Source: Psychroserpens ponticola (GTDB taxonomy: Bacteria; Bacteroidota; Bacteroidia; Flavobacteriales; Flavobacteriaceae). Taken from it: a DNA stretch of 64,000 bases. The stretch covers positions 1,871,001 to 1,935,000 of the forward strand of contig NZ_CP116221.1 of assembly GCF_023556315.2 (NCBI RefSeq), in the 5' to 3' direction. Under the pieces are notes generated by a model. That model was not told where the DNA came from and did not search any database. It saw nothing but the letters and a program-made list of their open reading frames with translations. Shown piece by piece: positions 15,301 to 24,070 of this stretch; the stretch's first letter is position 1; every line of letters starts with the position of its first letter. The position numbers were made by a program, and so were the translations under genes.

Positions 15301-16203
15301 ATGAAAATCATATTTAACGACAGCGTAATTGATAATAAAATAGTCGAACCTGACTATGAATCTGAATTTAATTCTGCGAGAGAAAACGGATTTGAAACTG
15401 AATTATTTAGCTTTGAGGAAATAGAAGACGGAAATATAAATAATGCTCTGAAATTCATTAAAACTTGTGAAAAAATAGAATTAGGAATTTATCGTGGTTG
15501 GATGATGACACCGAAAATTTACGAACAGTTTTACAATGGACTTTTAAAAAAGAATATTCAGTTGATTAACAATCCAAAGGAATACAAACATTGTCATTAT
15601 TTACCAGAATCTTATGACAAAATAATTGACGAAACACCAAAATCAAATTGGACTAAAGACATTTCCGAAAACAGTATTTTAAAGTTATCAACTGAATTTG
15701 GAAATAAGCCAATAATTGTAAAAGATTATGTGAAATCGGAAAAGCATAATTGGAATGACGCTTGTTTTATACCAAACGCATCTAAAAAAAACAAAGTTCA
15801 AGAAATAGTCAATCGATTTCTTGAATTACGAGGAGATTATTTAAACGAGGGAATTGTTTTCCGCGAGTTTATAGAATTAGAGTTTCTAACTGAACACTCG
15901 AAAAGTAAAATGCCATTAACTAAAGAATTTAGAATTGTTTTCTTAAATAAAAAAGTTGTTCAAATTTTCAATTATTGGGACGAGGGAAATTATGATTCTG
16001 AAAAACCAAATATTGATTTCTTCCAAAAAATTGCATCGAGAATAGAAAGTAATTTCTTTACAATGGATGTTGCAAAAAAGAAAAATGGAGGTTGGATAAT
16101 AATGGAATTAGGAGATGGACAAGTTGCAGGACTTCCAGACAATGCGAATAGAGATAATTATTATTACGAACTGAATAAAAACTGCGTAGAACACCGTGTA
16201 TAA
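15301..16203 (+). CDS. ATP-grasp domain protein (DUF4343-like)
   Basis: 300 residues from ATG 15301; an in-frame ATG at 15184 lies in the attC site. ATP-grasp features: KPIIVKDYVKSEKHNW (Lys binding ATP), GIVFREFIELEFL, EFRIVFLNKKVVQIFNYW and the C-terminal metal-binding strand GGWIIMELGDGQVAGLPD. It matches DUF4343-type ATP-grasp proteins, ligases or kinases of unknown substrate. The last residues (VEHRV) and the TAA stop are encoded by the attC site, since R'' GTAGAAC and CACCGTGTATAA are read in frame. Confidence 0.78.
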   Translation: MKIIFNDSVIDNKIVEPDYESEFNSARENGFETELFSFEEIEDGNINNALKFIKTCEKIELGIYRGWMMTPKIYEQFYNGLLKKNIQLINNPKEYKHCHYLPESYDKIIDETPKSNWTKDISENSILKLSTEFGNKPIIVKDYVKSEKHNWNDACFIPNASKKNKVQEIVNRFLELRGDYLNEGIVFREFIELEFLTEHSKSKMPLTKEFRIVFLNKKVVQIFNYWDEGNYDSEKPNIDFFQKIASRIESNFFTMDVAKKKNGGWIIMELGDGQVAGLPDNANRDNYYYELNKNCVEHRV

Positions 16204-16319
16204 TTAATTGCTTTGTAAGTGCTCATCTGGAATATTCCTTCGGAATATTCTCAGGTTCGTAAAAGTTTACTAAATTAGTTGCTAAACCACGCAACTAACC
16301 ATACACAATCACGTTGGGT
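16186..16319 (+). repeat. attC-like site 15 (type 2/3 mixed)
   Basis: R'' GTAGAAC, R' GTTGGGT; inner stem GGAATATTCC/GGAATATTC. Encodes the C-terminus of the gene before it. Confidence 0.9.
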
Positions 16320-16336
16320 GTAATATGACTAAGTAA

Positions 16337-16996
16337 ATGATTTGGGCATTATTAAATGATGAAAAAACAGAAGCAATACCAAAAACTTTTGGAAAATGTC
16401 CATTATGTGGCAAGAAAGTCGTTTCAAAATGTGGAGAAATAAAAGTATGGCATTGGGCACATCTTAAAGACAAGAGTTGTGATCATTGGTATGAACCAGA
16501 GACCTTTTGGCATTTACACTGGAAGTTGACATTTGGAAAGGAAAATGCTGAAATAGTAATCAAGAAAGATGGAAAAAGGCACATAGCTGATATTTTAACA
16601 AATAGTGATGTTGTTATAGAATTACAAAACTCACCTATACAAAAATCAGTCATAAGAAAGAGAGAAAAGTTCTATGGTGAAAGAATGTTATGGTTGATAA
16701 ATGGAATTGATTTTAAAGATAATTTCGAAGTTTCGAATCAGGATAACTTTGATGTATTATACAGATTTTATAATAATTTGCCCGCAAATAATAAATTAGT
16801 CTTTGACTGGAAGTGGGCTCGAAAAAGCTGGGAAGAAGTTGAAAGGTCTGTTTTCATCGACTTTGGAAAGGAATCATTATTCTGGGTTCAAACAGGAATG
16901 GGAACGTCACGTGGAGAAGGTAAATATATATCAAAAGAAAAGTTCATAAATAAGTATGGTGGTGATTTTGAATACTACACCCAACAACGTGTATAA
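16337..16996 (+). CDS. CoiA-like competence nuclease
   Basis: 219 residues. N-terminal zinc-ribbon half CPLCGKKVV, then HWAHLKDKSCDHWYEPETFWH and a PD-(D/E)XK core RHIADILTNSDVVIELQNS (Asp85, Glu95, Gln97), the D-ExQ form typical of CoiA. CoiA family proteins act after DNA uptake during transformation; here it may be a stand-alone nuclease. The C-terminal TQQRV and stop come from the attC site. Shorter than typical CoiA (~330 residues). Confidence 0.8.
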   Translation: MIWALLNDEKTEAIPKTFGKCPLCGKKVVSKCGEIKVWHWAHLKDKSCDHWYEPETFWHLHWKLTFGKENAEIVIKKDGKRHIADILTNSDVVIELQNSPIQKSVIRKREKFYGERMLWLINGIDFKDNFEVSNQDNFDVLYRFYNNLPANNKLVFDWKWARKSWEEVERSVFIDFGKESLFWVQTGMGTSRGEGKYISKEKFINKYGGDFEYYTQQRV

Positions 16997-17111
16997 CCAA
17001 TTGCTTGGTTTATGTTTACTCGGAAATTCCTAGCGGAATTTCCTACTGGTTCGGTTTCTTTTGCTAACTTAGTTCTCGCCAACGCAACAAGCCATACACA
17101 ACACGTTGTAG
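16979..17111 (+). repeat. attC-like site 16 (type 1)
   Basis: R'' ACCCAAC, R' GTTGTAG. Confidence 0.9.
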
Positions 17112-17123
17112 TGCATTTGAGAA

Positions 17124-17573
17124 ATGAACAGTAAACAATCGAATTTTAGTAAATTATTTCAAATGTTGAGCTTGACTAATATTCAAGCTGAACTTGTATC
17201 TGAATGTATTACACTTAAAAATTCTGAATTATTTTTCAGCAGTTTTGATAGTGACCGAAAAGTGGACAAAGAACACATCTACAATGTTTACAGAACGAGA
17301 TTCGGACTTGAGGAAAATTTACGACCTGAAAACCATTTTGTAATTGGATACAAAGATTTACTTCCGAGATTAAAAAAGTCGGAATTAGAATTTATTAATG
17401 TTTCGTCCTTAATGACAAAAAATGGAGGTTTCATAATATTTTCAGACTACGAATATTCTGAATTTGTTGGAGTCTTAAAATCAAAAAGAACATTAGATGA
17501 AGTTAGAGTAAAGCAAAAAGGGTTTGAGCATCTTTACAAAACAACAATTTTCGAAAATGGAATAATGAAATAA
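17124..17573 (+). CDS. Unknown protein, first gene of a two-gene cassette
   Basis: 149 residues, soluble, no signal. Helical N-terminus (NFSKLFQMLSLTNIQAELVS) then an alpha/beta part (YRTRFGLEENLRPENHFVIG; GGFIIFSDYEYSEFVGV). The pattern is reminiscent of SMI1/immunity-like small proteins, but I cannot assign a family. The stop is four bases before the zinc-ribbon gene at 17578, so the two are probably cotranscribed. Confidence 0.65.
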   Translation: MNSKQSNFSKLFQMLSLTNIQAELVSECITLKNSELFFSSFDSDRKVDKEHIYNVYRTRFGLEENLRPENHFVIGYKDLLPRLKKSELEFINVSSLMTKNGGFIIFSDYEYSEFVGVLKSKRTLDEVRVKQKGFEHLYKTTIFENGIMK

Positions 17574-17577
17574 TAGA

Positions 17578-17886
17578 ATGGAAATTAAATATTGCTGGAG
17601 ATGTAAAATGGAAATTCCAATGTTGGATAAAAATGAGTTTGCAATAGCGTCTGAACTATATTCTAAAGGATTTAAAGTAGCAAAATCAGATAGACAAGAA
17701 AAGTTTAAAGAGTTATTGGAATACTATAATAATTTGACTGGATTTGGAGAAACTGAACCGAATGCAATTATGCATCATTCACTCGAACAAATTGGGTCTG
17801 ATTGTGAAAATTGCGGAAAACCATACAGAACGCCAAAAGCGAAATTATGTGCTTCGTGCGGAAATAAAAGAATAATAGCGGAATAA
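17578..17886 (+). CDS. Small zinc-ribbon protein
   Basis: 102 residues with two metal-binding halves: CWRCKMEIP near the N-terminus and, at the C-terminus, CENCGKPYRTPKAKLCASCG, a four-Cys rubredoxin-like knuckle pair. The helical middle holds FKELLEYYNNLTGFGE. Second gene of its cassette. Function unknown; nucleic-acid binding or scaffold is possible. The cassette ends GCACTACAAC, matching GTTGTAGTGC. Confidence 0.72.
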   Translation: MEIKYCWRCKMEIPMLDKNEFAIASELYSKGFKVAKSDRQEKFKELLEYYNNLTGFGETEPNAIMHHSLEQIGSDCENCGKPYRTPKAKLCASCGNKRIIAE

Positions 17887-17893
17887 AAACGCA

Positions 17894-18028
17894 CTACAAC
17901 ACCGTGTATAATTAATTGCTAGGTTCTTCCCTACCAGTGAATATTCCTGCGGAATATTCACTGGTTCGTGAAAGTTTGCTAACTTAGTTGCTTAACCACG
18001 CAACTAACCATACACAAACACGTTAACA
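17894..18028 (+). repeat. attC-like site 17 (type 3)
   Basis: R'' CTACAAC, R' GTTAACA; inner stem GAATATTCC/GGAATATTC. Confidence 0.9.
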
Positions 18029-18498
18029 ACAATAGTGCAAAAATTCGACAGCACTACTCTATTTGAACTATTATTGTAAATACAAAAATCTCTAATTTCT
18101 CATTTAAGATTTTCGTTTATCATTTTTTGGAGAACTAAACGCTTTTATGGTCTGTTTTTGTTTATTAACTTATAGCTAGAAAACTCTCAAGATAATTTCT
18201 TACTTCATTGGTAAACAGTTTCTTTTTAAGATAATATGTTCGTTCATTTAAAATTGTTTTTTCATAAGTCAGCCAAATTATCGCTAGCGTTCTGTATCGT
18301 TCTAAAATCCAAAAAAGGTGTTCGTTATTATTCTTGTGGTGCAACCTAAATGCTATTATGGACTTTTCTCTTTTGCCAAATCAACGGTTTCTTGGGAGTA
18401 TCAGCTAATGTTAGTTATAGCATTCTCTTCGGTTGCTATGAGGTATATAGCTAGTTCTGTGATTTACCAATGACTTGTGCTGCACTACAGTTGCTAAC
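18022..18498 (+). repeat. ORF-less cassette NC-A, copy 1
   Basis: About 475 bases without an ORF. Near the 5' end AACAATAGTGC can pair with a downstream ACTATT segment around a GCACT hairpin. At 18339-18438 lies an attC-like internal hairpin: GTGCAAC, a short spacer, AATGCTAT, then ATAGCATT, a spacer and GTTGC. The 3' end is CTACAGTTGCTAAC. Seven further copies are at 28765, 29363, 31110, 44605, 47354, 48676 and 49273. Confidence 0.82.
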
Positions 18499-18623
18499 AA
18501 CGTGTATAATTAATTACTGCGGAATTTCCAATCGGAAATTCACAATAATTAATTATATTAGCTACAAATCGGAAAATGACTTACGTCCTTTTCCGTAACT
18601 AATCATACACAAAACCGTTGGTA
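18492..18623 (+). repeat. attC-like site 18 (type 5)
   Basis: R'' TGCTAAC, R' GTTGGTA. Type 5 arm ATTAATTACTGCGG ... CCGTAACTAATC with two inner stems (GGAATTTCC/GGAAATTC and CGGAAAATGA/CTTTTCCG). Confidence 0.9.
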
Positions 18624-19034
18624 ACAATAGCTCCGAAATTGTAACTCCAAGTGATACAGAGTTACTATAATTACAACTTCGGAACTATTGCCACTCTTAC
18701 TCTTAAAGTTGAAAGCTTACTCAAAATCTAAAACTCATTGTAGCGAAAAAAAGCCTGGTTTTCTTTTCGCGATTTTTTTTTTTGAGGTTAAGGCACATTC
18801 ACTAAAAAACTATTCTGAGAAAATTTTTATTTGAGTTTGAGAAAGCTTGCGGAAATAATCACTCAAATGTAAAAAGATGATCACTCAAATTCTTTATTTT
18901 AAGAGGAGCTTTAATCTAATTTGGTACAATTTTCTTTTATTAGAAAAATCTATCATACATGTATGAAAACTTACTCATGCTCCAACACTCTAATCTGAAT
19001 GTGATTACTCTAATGTGTCGCTACAGTTGCCAAC
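18617..19034 (+). repeat. ORF-less cassette NC-B, copy 2
   Basis: Near-copy of 14742-15157 with scattered substitutions and small indels; 5' hairpin at 18620-18692; 3' terminus CTACAGTTGCCAAC. No ORF. Confidence 0.82.
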
Positions 19035-19161
19035 AACGTGTATAACCAATTGCTTGGATTGTGTTTACTCGGAAAATCCTATCGGATTTCCCTAATGGTT
19101 CGGTTTATTTTGCTAACTTAGTCCTTGCCAACGCAACAAGCCATACACAAAACCGTTGTAC
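19028..19161 (+). repeat. attC-like site 19 (type 1)
   Basis: R'' TGCCAAC, R' GTTGTAC. Confidence 0.9.
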
Positions 19162-19197
19162 ATAATTATAGAAATAAGAACTTTGTAAATTAACTTT

Positions 19198-19740
19198 ATG
19201 ATTGATGAATTTAAAAAAAGACTCAAAGATTTCACAAAATTAAGAAGTGAATTAACTAAGGAATCCGATAGAGGTATGTCGCTTTATGCAACAGCTTACA
19301 TAGATAAAAAGTTAGAAATTTTACTTAAAAAAAAATTGATAGGAAGTAACAAACACCTTAAAGAAATTTTTTCCTTTAATGGTCCAGTTGGAACATTTTC
19401 TTCTAAAATTAAATTAGCTTACTCAATTGGACTTATTGATAAGGTAATTATGAGTGACATTAATATTCTTAGACAAATAAGAAATGAATTTGCACATTCG
19501 GAAAAAAACATCAGTTTTGAAACAGATTCAATTAGAAAATCATGTAATAAACTTAAAACGAAATCATCAGATGATATGGAATGCTCAAGGGAGATATTTT
19601 TAAATGTTGCTTCAGGAATTTCTGGAGTAATTGCTGGAGTTACAGTTCAAACTGAGAAATTTGAAGAAAAAATACCAATTGATATTGAAGAAAAAAGAAG
19701 TTTTTATAAAAAAATTAAAAGTTTAGATCAAGAGGAATAA
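19198..19740 (+). CDS. MltR-like (mannitol repressor family) protein
   Basis: 180 residues. The N-terminal 125 residues follow the MltR family pattern: DRGMSLYATAYIDKKLEILL, FNGPVGTFSSKIKLAYSIGL and ILRQIRNEFAHSEKNISFE. MltR represses the mannitol operon in enterobacteria, but most homologues are stand-alone helical proteins of unknown role and no mannitol genes are here. The RNEFAH motif resembles the R-N-x-x-A-H of HEPN-like folds. C-terminal ~50 residues unrecognised. Single-gene cassette (GTTGTACATA ... TATGTACAAC). Confidence 0.75.
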   Translation: MIDEFKKRLKDFTKLRSELTKESDRGMSLYATAYIDKKLEILLKKKLIGSNKHLKEIFSFNGPVGTFSSKIKLAYSIGLIDKVIMSDINILRQIRNEFAHSEKNISFETDSIRKSCNKLKTKSSDDMECSREIFLNVASGISGVIAGVTVQTEKFEEKIPIDIEEKRSFYKKIKSLDQEE

Positions 19741-19745
19741 ACTAT

Positions 19746-19878
19746 GTACAACAACGTGTATAACCAATTGCTTGGTTTGTGTGTACTCGGAAAATCCTGC
19801 GGATTTTCCTAATGGTTAGTTTTCTTTTGTTAACTTAGTTCCAGCCAACGCAACAAGCCATACACGAACACGTTGTGC
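19746..19878 (+). repeat. attC-like site 20 (type 1)
   Basis: R'' GTACAAC, R' GTTGTGC. Confidence 0.9.
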
Positions 19879-19897
19879 TTAATGCCGAAAAAACCGA

Positions 19898-20932
19898 ATG
19901 CCAGAAATCGAAAACATAAAACAGTTTGCACTTTTAGAGGAATTTGAAACCTCTGACAAGCTGATTAAATTAGGTTTTGGCGAACTTCAAAACATCAACC
20001 TAAATAACGACTTTTATTTCCTTCCTTTTCAGCTTTTATCTCAAGGATTTGAAAGGTTTATGAAAGCTTACATTTGTATAGGACATTATCATAAACACCA
20101 AGAACTACCAAATTTTAGATATCTCAAAAACTTAGGACACGATTTAGAAAAGTTACTAAAGGAAATAATAGACAATTATTACTTCAACTTCGATAGACCA
20201 CAATTTGATTTAGACAATGAATTTATCCTTACTAATTCAGATTTAAAAGAACTTCTTTTTATTCTTTCTGAGTTCGGGAAATTAGCAAGATATCACAATT
20301 TCGATTTGATTACTGATAATACACGAATTGGAATTAATGCAAGAAAATTATGGGAAGATTTTGAAAATAAACTTCTTGACAAAAAAGACTACGAAAAACT
20401 AATGAACTTCGATTTAAACCACGAAGTTTATCAAAAAATAACAAATCATATTATTATCATATTTGAGAAGTTTGTTTCTGCATTATCAAGACAATTTATT
20501 TTCAAATGTTTAGGACAAAAAGGTTTGCAATTATCTGCAACAACAGTTTTTGACTTTGGTATGTTATACGATAAAGATTTCGGAAAGAAAGATTATAGAA
20601 GTCAAACTACAAGATATAAGCAAACACCTAAAAAAGAACATAAAAGAACTGTAATTGACGAATTACAAAGGAATATAAACCCAAATTATAAGTCGAGAAA
20701 AATAAACAAAACTGAATATAATGGAGATTGGCCTTTTTACGCTGACGAAGTAATTATCGAATGTAGAGAAAACCATTGGTGCATTGTAACCATTGATGGT
20801 TTGGACTTTGCTTTGAATGGTTCAGCAAGCGGACGATATAAATTGGAATTTCCTCACGATGCAGGAAGAGCTATTTTAGGAAAAAGTGTATCTGATTTTA
20901 TAAAAATGGCTTTCGATTTGAATAAAGAATAA
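19898..20932 (+). CDS. Unknown protein with helical HEPN-like N-terminal half
   Basis: 344 residues, soluble. The N-terminal half is helical (FYFLPFQLLSQGFERFMKAY, then FGKLARYHNFDLI), a layout seen in HEPN-type helical bundles, but I do not find a confident R-x4-6-H motif. The C-terminal 70 residues are beta-rich (ADEVIIECRENHWCIVTIDG; SGRYKLEFPHDAGRAILGKS). I cannot name the family. Single gene of its cassette (GTTGTGCTTA ... TAAGCACAAC). Confidence 0.65.
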   Translation: MPEIENIKQFALLEEFETSDKLIKLGFGELQNINLNNDFYFLPFQLLSQGFERFMKAYICIGHYHKHQELPNFRYLKNLGHDLEKLLKEIIDNYYFNFDRPQFDLDNEFILTNSDLKELLFILSEFGKLARYHNFDLITDNTRIGINARKLWEDFENKLLDKKDYEKLMNFDLNHEVYQKITNHIIIIFEKFVSALSRQFIFKCLGQKGLQLSATTVFDFGMLYDKDFGKKDYRSQTTRYKQTPKKEHKRTVIDELQRNINPNYKSRKINKTEYNGDWPFYADEVIIECRENHWCIVTIDGLDFALNGSASGRYKLEFPHDAGRAILGKSVSDFIKMAFDLNKE

Positions 20933-20940
20933 AGCACTAA

Positions 20941-21072
20941 GCACAACAATGTGTATAATTCATTGCTAGTTAGAGCCTACTTACGAAAGTCCTCTCGGAC
21001 TTTCTATCTGTGATTTATTTGCTAACTTTAGTGCTTAAACACGCAACGAAATCATACACTAGACCGTTGTAT
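20941..21072 (+). repeat. attC-like site 21 (type 4)
   Basis: R'' GCACAAC, R' GTTGTAT. Left box is AATGTGTAT (one change). Right arm GCAACGAAATC carries one extra, probably extrahelical, base opposite ATTCATTGC. Confidence 0.88.
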
Positions 21073-21098
21073 GCAATTAAATCGAAACCAAATCCAGT

Positions 21099-21596
21099 AT
21101 GAAATTATTCTTATTAATTCTATTATCTACTAGTCTGTTTTGTTCTGCACAATCTTTAAAAGATAGTCACGAATTTAAATTTTATAAAAATGGACGAATA
21201 GTAAAACCAAAAAAAGTCAATATATATATTATATCAGACAAGGATACCCTAAAATGTGAAATCAATGAGAACAAAATCCTCATTCCTAAGGTTACAGATA
21301 CCTGTTCAATTCTAATTAAATTAAAAAAAGAGACCATTTTAATAAAAGATTTTGATTTTTCGAAAATTGGAAATAAGGGTTACATAACTTTAGGAATAGA
21401 AAATAACATGAAAAATTTCCAATTAATGACACCAGAATATCCTAATGCTTATATTCTAAAAAAATATGCAATTGCTATTAATATTGAAAATTTACAATTA
21501 ATAAAAAAAGTATGTTTTCTAAACTACTATTATGCAATTCAAGAAAAAGGAAATAGAACTTATGTTATGAATTACACAAAGTATTCTGCTTTATAA
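21099..21596 (+). CDS. Secreted protein of unknown function (copy 2)
   Basis: Encodes the same 165-residue signal-peptide protein as 4857-5354. Sequence identity with the first copy begins exactly at the crossover (CGTTGTATGC) and runs through the following attC arm; the bases just upstream differ (CACTAGAC against CACAAACA). This is a direct duplicate made at cassette boundaries, with no sign of divergence. Confidence 0.78.
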   Translation: MKLFLLILLSTSLFCSAQSLKDSHEFKFYKNGRIVKPKKVNIYIISDKDTLKCEINENKILIPKVTDTCSILIKLKKETILIKDFDFSKIGNKGYITLGIENNMKNFQLMTPEYPNAYILKKYAIAINIENLQLIKKVCFLNYYYAIQEKGNRTYVMNYTKYSAL

Positions 21597-21602
21597 AACA
21601 GC

Positions 21603-21736
21603 ATACAACAACGTGTATAACCAATTGCTTAGTTTGTGTGTACTCGGAAATTCCTATCGGAATTTCCTACAGGTTCGGCTTATTTTGCTAACTTAGTTCT
21701 TGCCAACGCAACTAGCCATACACAAACACGTTGTAA
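21603..21736 (+). repeat. attC-like site 22 (type 1)
   Basis: R'' ATACAAC, R' GTTGTAA; same arms as site 6 but followed by a different cassette. Confidence 0.9.
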
Positions 21737-21762
21737 GTAATGCCGAAAAACCCAGAAAACGA

Positions 21763-22557
21763 GTGAATAAAACAATGTTTGAAATTACCAAAATGGATTG
21801 TCCTTCAGAGGAAAATCTAATCCGAATGAAATTGGACGGAATTTCAAGTATTGCGAATTTGGACTTTGATATTCCGAATCGGAAATTGACCGTTTTTCAC
21901 AGCGGAGAAATTGACCAAATCGAAAAGTCAGTTATCGAACTGAATTTAGGCGGAAAAAAAATCTCAACGGAACAAACCGACCAAACGGAATTTAAAGAAA
22001 ACGAAAACCAAAAAAAGCTACTTTGGTCTGTACTTGCAATCAATTTTGCTTTTTTCATAATTGAAATGACAACAGGAATTATCTCAAAATCTATGGGACT
22101 TGTTGCCGACAGTTTGGATATGCTTGCGGACAGTTTTGTGTACGGAATTAGTTTGTTTGCGGTTGGCGGAACAATAATAAAGAAAAAGCGGATTGCTAAA
22201 CTTGCTGGATATTTTCAAATAACACTCGCGATTATTGGATTTGTAGAAGTTTTAAGGAGATTTTTCGGAGACGAGAAACTTCCCGATTTTTCAACAATGA
22301 TTATCGTTTCGATTTTTGCACTTATCGCAAATGGAATTTGTCTTTACATTTTGCAAAAGTCAAAGAGCAAAGAAGAAGCACATATGAAAGCAAGTATGAT
22401 TTTCACCTCGAATGACGTTATTATAAATTTAGGAGTAATAATTGCTGGAATTTTAGTAAATTATTTGAGTTCGAGTAAACCTGATTTGATTATCGGAACA
22501 ATAGTTTTTGCGTTGGTAATTCAAGGAGCATTTCGAATATTGAAATTAAGTAAGTGA
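21763..22557 (+). CDS. Cation diffusion facilitator-type metal transporter (copy 2)
   Basis: Same 264-residue protein as 6179-6973 (GTG start; DSLDMLADSF and TSNDVIINLG motifs). A longer in-frame ATG at 21700 lies inside the attC site and is rejected; the first copy has no such extension, which confirms the start. Here it directly follows the copy of the 4857 cassette instead of being separated from it by the lipocalin-like cassette. Confidence 0.85.
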   Translation: MNKTMFEITKMDCPSEENLIRMKLDGISSIANLDFDIPNRKLTVFHSGEIDQIEKSVIELNLGGKKISTEQTDQTEFKENENQKKLLWSVLAINFAFFIIEMTTGIISKSMGLVADSLDMLADSFVYGISLFAVGGTIIKKKRIAKLAGYFQITLAIIGFVEVLRRFFGDEKLPDFSTMIIVSIFALIANGICLYILQKSKSKEEAHMKASMIFTSNDVIINLGVIIAGILVNYLSSSKPDLIIGTIVFALVIQGAFRILKLSK

Positions 22558-22573
22558 ACGAAAAAAGCACTAC

Positions 22574-22708
22574 TTACAACAACGTGTATAATTAATTGCT
22601 TTGGTCGTTGCTTATTTGGAAAATTCCTTCGGAATTTTCTCGCGTTCGTTTTTGTTTACTAAATTAGTTGCTGAAACACGCAACTAACCATACACAAAAC
22701 CGTTGTGC
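22574..22708 (+). repeat. attC-like site 23 (type 2)
   Basis: R'' TTACAAC, R' GTTGTGC; arms as in site 8. Confidence 0.9.
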
Positions 22709-22723
22709 ACAAGTTGACCAAAA

Positions 22724-23221
22724 ATGAGACTAACCGAATTAATCCTGATTTTACTGATATCCAATTTGACTTTTGGACAAGACAAATATGTCGGAATTTA
22801 TAATGACCGATTTTCGGAAAGTATTGAATTGAAATCGGACTCAACTTTTGTCCATAATTACAGATTTGACCTTTCGTCAAGTTGGACAACTGGAAAATGG
22901 GAAGTGTCAAATGACACTATTTATTTCAAATCCGAGTTAGTTTCGGACTCTTTGCAAGTTCGAGATTTAAATGGAAATAAAATTAAAGATTCATTAGTAC
23001 TTTCCGCTGACCTTAAAATTAACCGAATTGAATTAAATGAATTTATAATGTCATCATTATCAAGTGGTGGACAAAATAGAGTTAAACCACCAAATAAACT
23101 CTATTGGAAAAGGAACAAACTTTATCGGATTAACGAAAATGGAACTCTTGATTTGAGAAAAGTAAAAGCATTTTGGACTGATAAAAAATATAAAACGTAT
23201 TTCCGAAAAGAAACTGAATGA
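22724..23221 (+). CDS. Secreted lipocalin-like small protein (copy 2)
   Basis: Same protein as 5510-6007. The preceding attC differs in type (type 2 here, type 1 there), and the identity starts at the CGTT of R'. It lies after the metal transporter rather than before it, so order is inverted relative to the first set. Confidence 0.75.
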   Translation: MRLTELILILLISNLTFGQDKYVGIYNDRFSESIELKSDSTFVHNYRFDLSSSWTTGKWEVSNDTIYFKSELVSDSLQVRDLNGNKIKDSLVLSADLKINRIELNEFIMSSLSSGGQNRVKPPNKLYWKRNKLYRINENGTLDLRKVKAFWTDKKYKTYFRKETE

Positions 23222-23231
23222 AAAAACCTGT

Positions 23232-23366
23232 GCACAACACCGTGTATAATTAATTGCTAGGTTCTTCCATACTTGCGAAAATTCCTGCGGAATTTTCACG
23301 GGTTCGTTAAAGTTTGCTAACTTAGTTGCTTAACCACGCAACTAACCATACACAAAACCGTTGGCA
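23232..23366 (+). repeat. attC-like site 24 (type 3)
   Basis: R'' GCACAAC, R' GTTGGCA; arms as in site 7. Confidence 0.9.
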
Positions 23367-23375
23367 AACATTTGA

Positions 23376-23915
23376 ATGAAAATCGGAACTGATATTAAAA
23401 ATTGGAAAGAATATTTGGAAAGAAAGTTTTCTGACCATTCAATTTTCTCAATTGATGACAAAACAAATGTCTTATCGAACGGAGTTTATACGATAACTGC
23501 AATAGGAAGTGAAACGGAAATTAATTTTATCTGGCCTAGTAATGATTGGCTGACAATAGACGATATACAATTTCACAATTCTAAAGTAAATAGCTGGTCT
23601 GGAGAATTATTAGGCGGAAACGGACCAAAACGTGGAAAATTCAATCAAGAAAATATTGATTATGTAGATCAGGTTCTAGAAACTCCTCTAAAAAAGGGCT
23701 GGACGACTATCGACTATTTCTTATTTGGGAAAATTTTCAAATCAGTTACTAAAGAAGGAATGAACCCAAAAAATGGGATGAAAATATTTACAGATTTTAA
23801 CTTTGGTTGTATCGGAATAATATTATTTCCCATTACATTTCTTATCGATAATGGAATAAATATTGGTTTAATAGGAAAGAAAAAAACCAGTATTATAAAA
23901 CCAATGGTGGAATAA
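23376..23915 (+). CDS. Unknown protein with one C-terminal hydrophobic segment
   Basis: 179 residues, starting 16 bases after the crossover. Beta-rich N-terminal half (NGVYTITAIGSETEINFIWP; WLTIDDIQFHNSKV) and a hydrophobic stretch near residues 144-162 (FGCIGIILFPITFLIDNGI), possibly a membrane segment. No family recognised. This cassette is unique in the window and is inserted within the shuffled duplicate set. Confidence 0.65.
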   Translation: MKIGTDIKNWKEYLERKFSDHSIFSIDDKTNVLSNGVYTITAIGSETEINFIWPSNDWLTIDDIQFHNSKVNSWSGELLGGNGPKRGKFNQENIDYVDQVLETPLKKGWTTIDYFLFGKIFKSVTKEGMNPKNGMKIFTDFNFGCIGIILFPITFLIDNGINIGLIGKKKTSIIKPMVE

Positions 23916-23923
23916 AAACGATT

Positions 23924-24054
23924 TGCCAACACCGTGTATATTTAATTGCTAGTTCTAGCTTGCTTACGAATATTCCTGCGGAATATTCTATCTGTGTTTT
24001 ATTTACTAAATTAGTTGCTAAATCACGCAACTAACCATACACAACACGTTACCT
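23924..24054 (+). repeat. attC-like site 25 (type 4)
   Basis: R'' TGCCAAC, R' GTTACCT; left arm TATTTAATTGC, inner stem GAATATTCC/GGAATATTC. Confidence 0.88.
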
Positions 24055-24070
24055 GCAAGCTGAAAACATT

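Noticed and set aside
22659-22910. Minus-strand ORF overlapping an attC and the lipocalin-like gene (also at 5451-5696)
   Set aside because: It is a shadow of the repeat and of the + strand gene; its N-terminus changes with the attC present.
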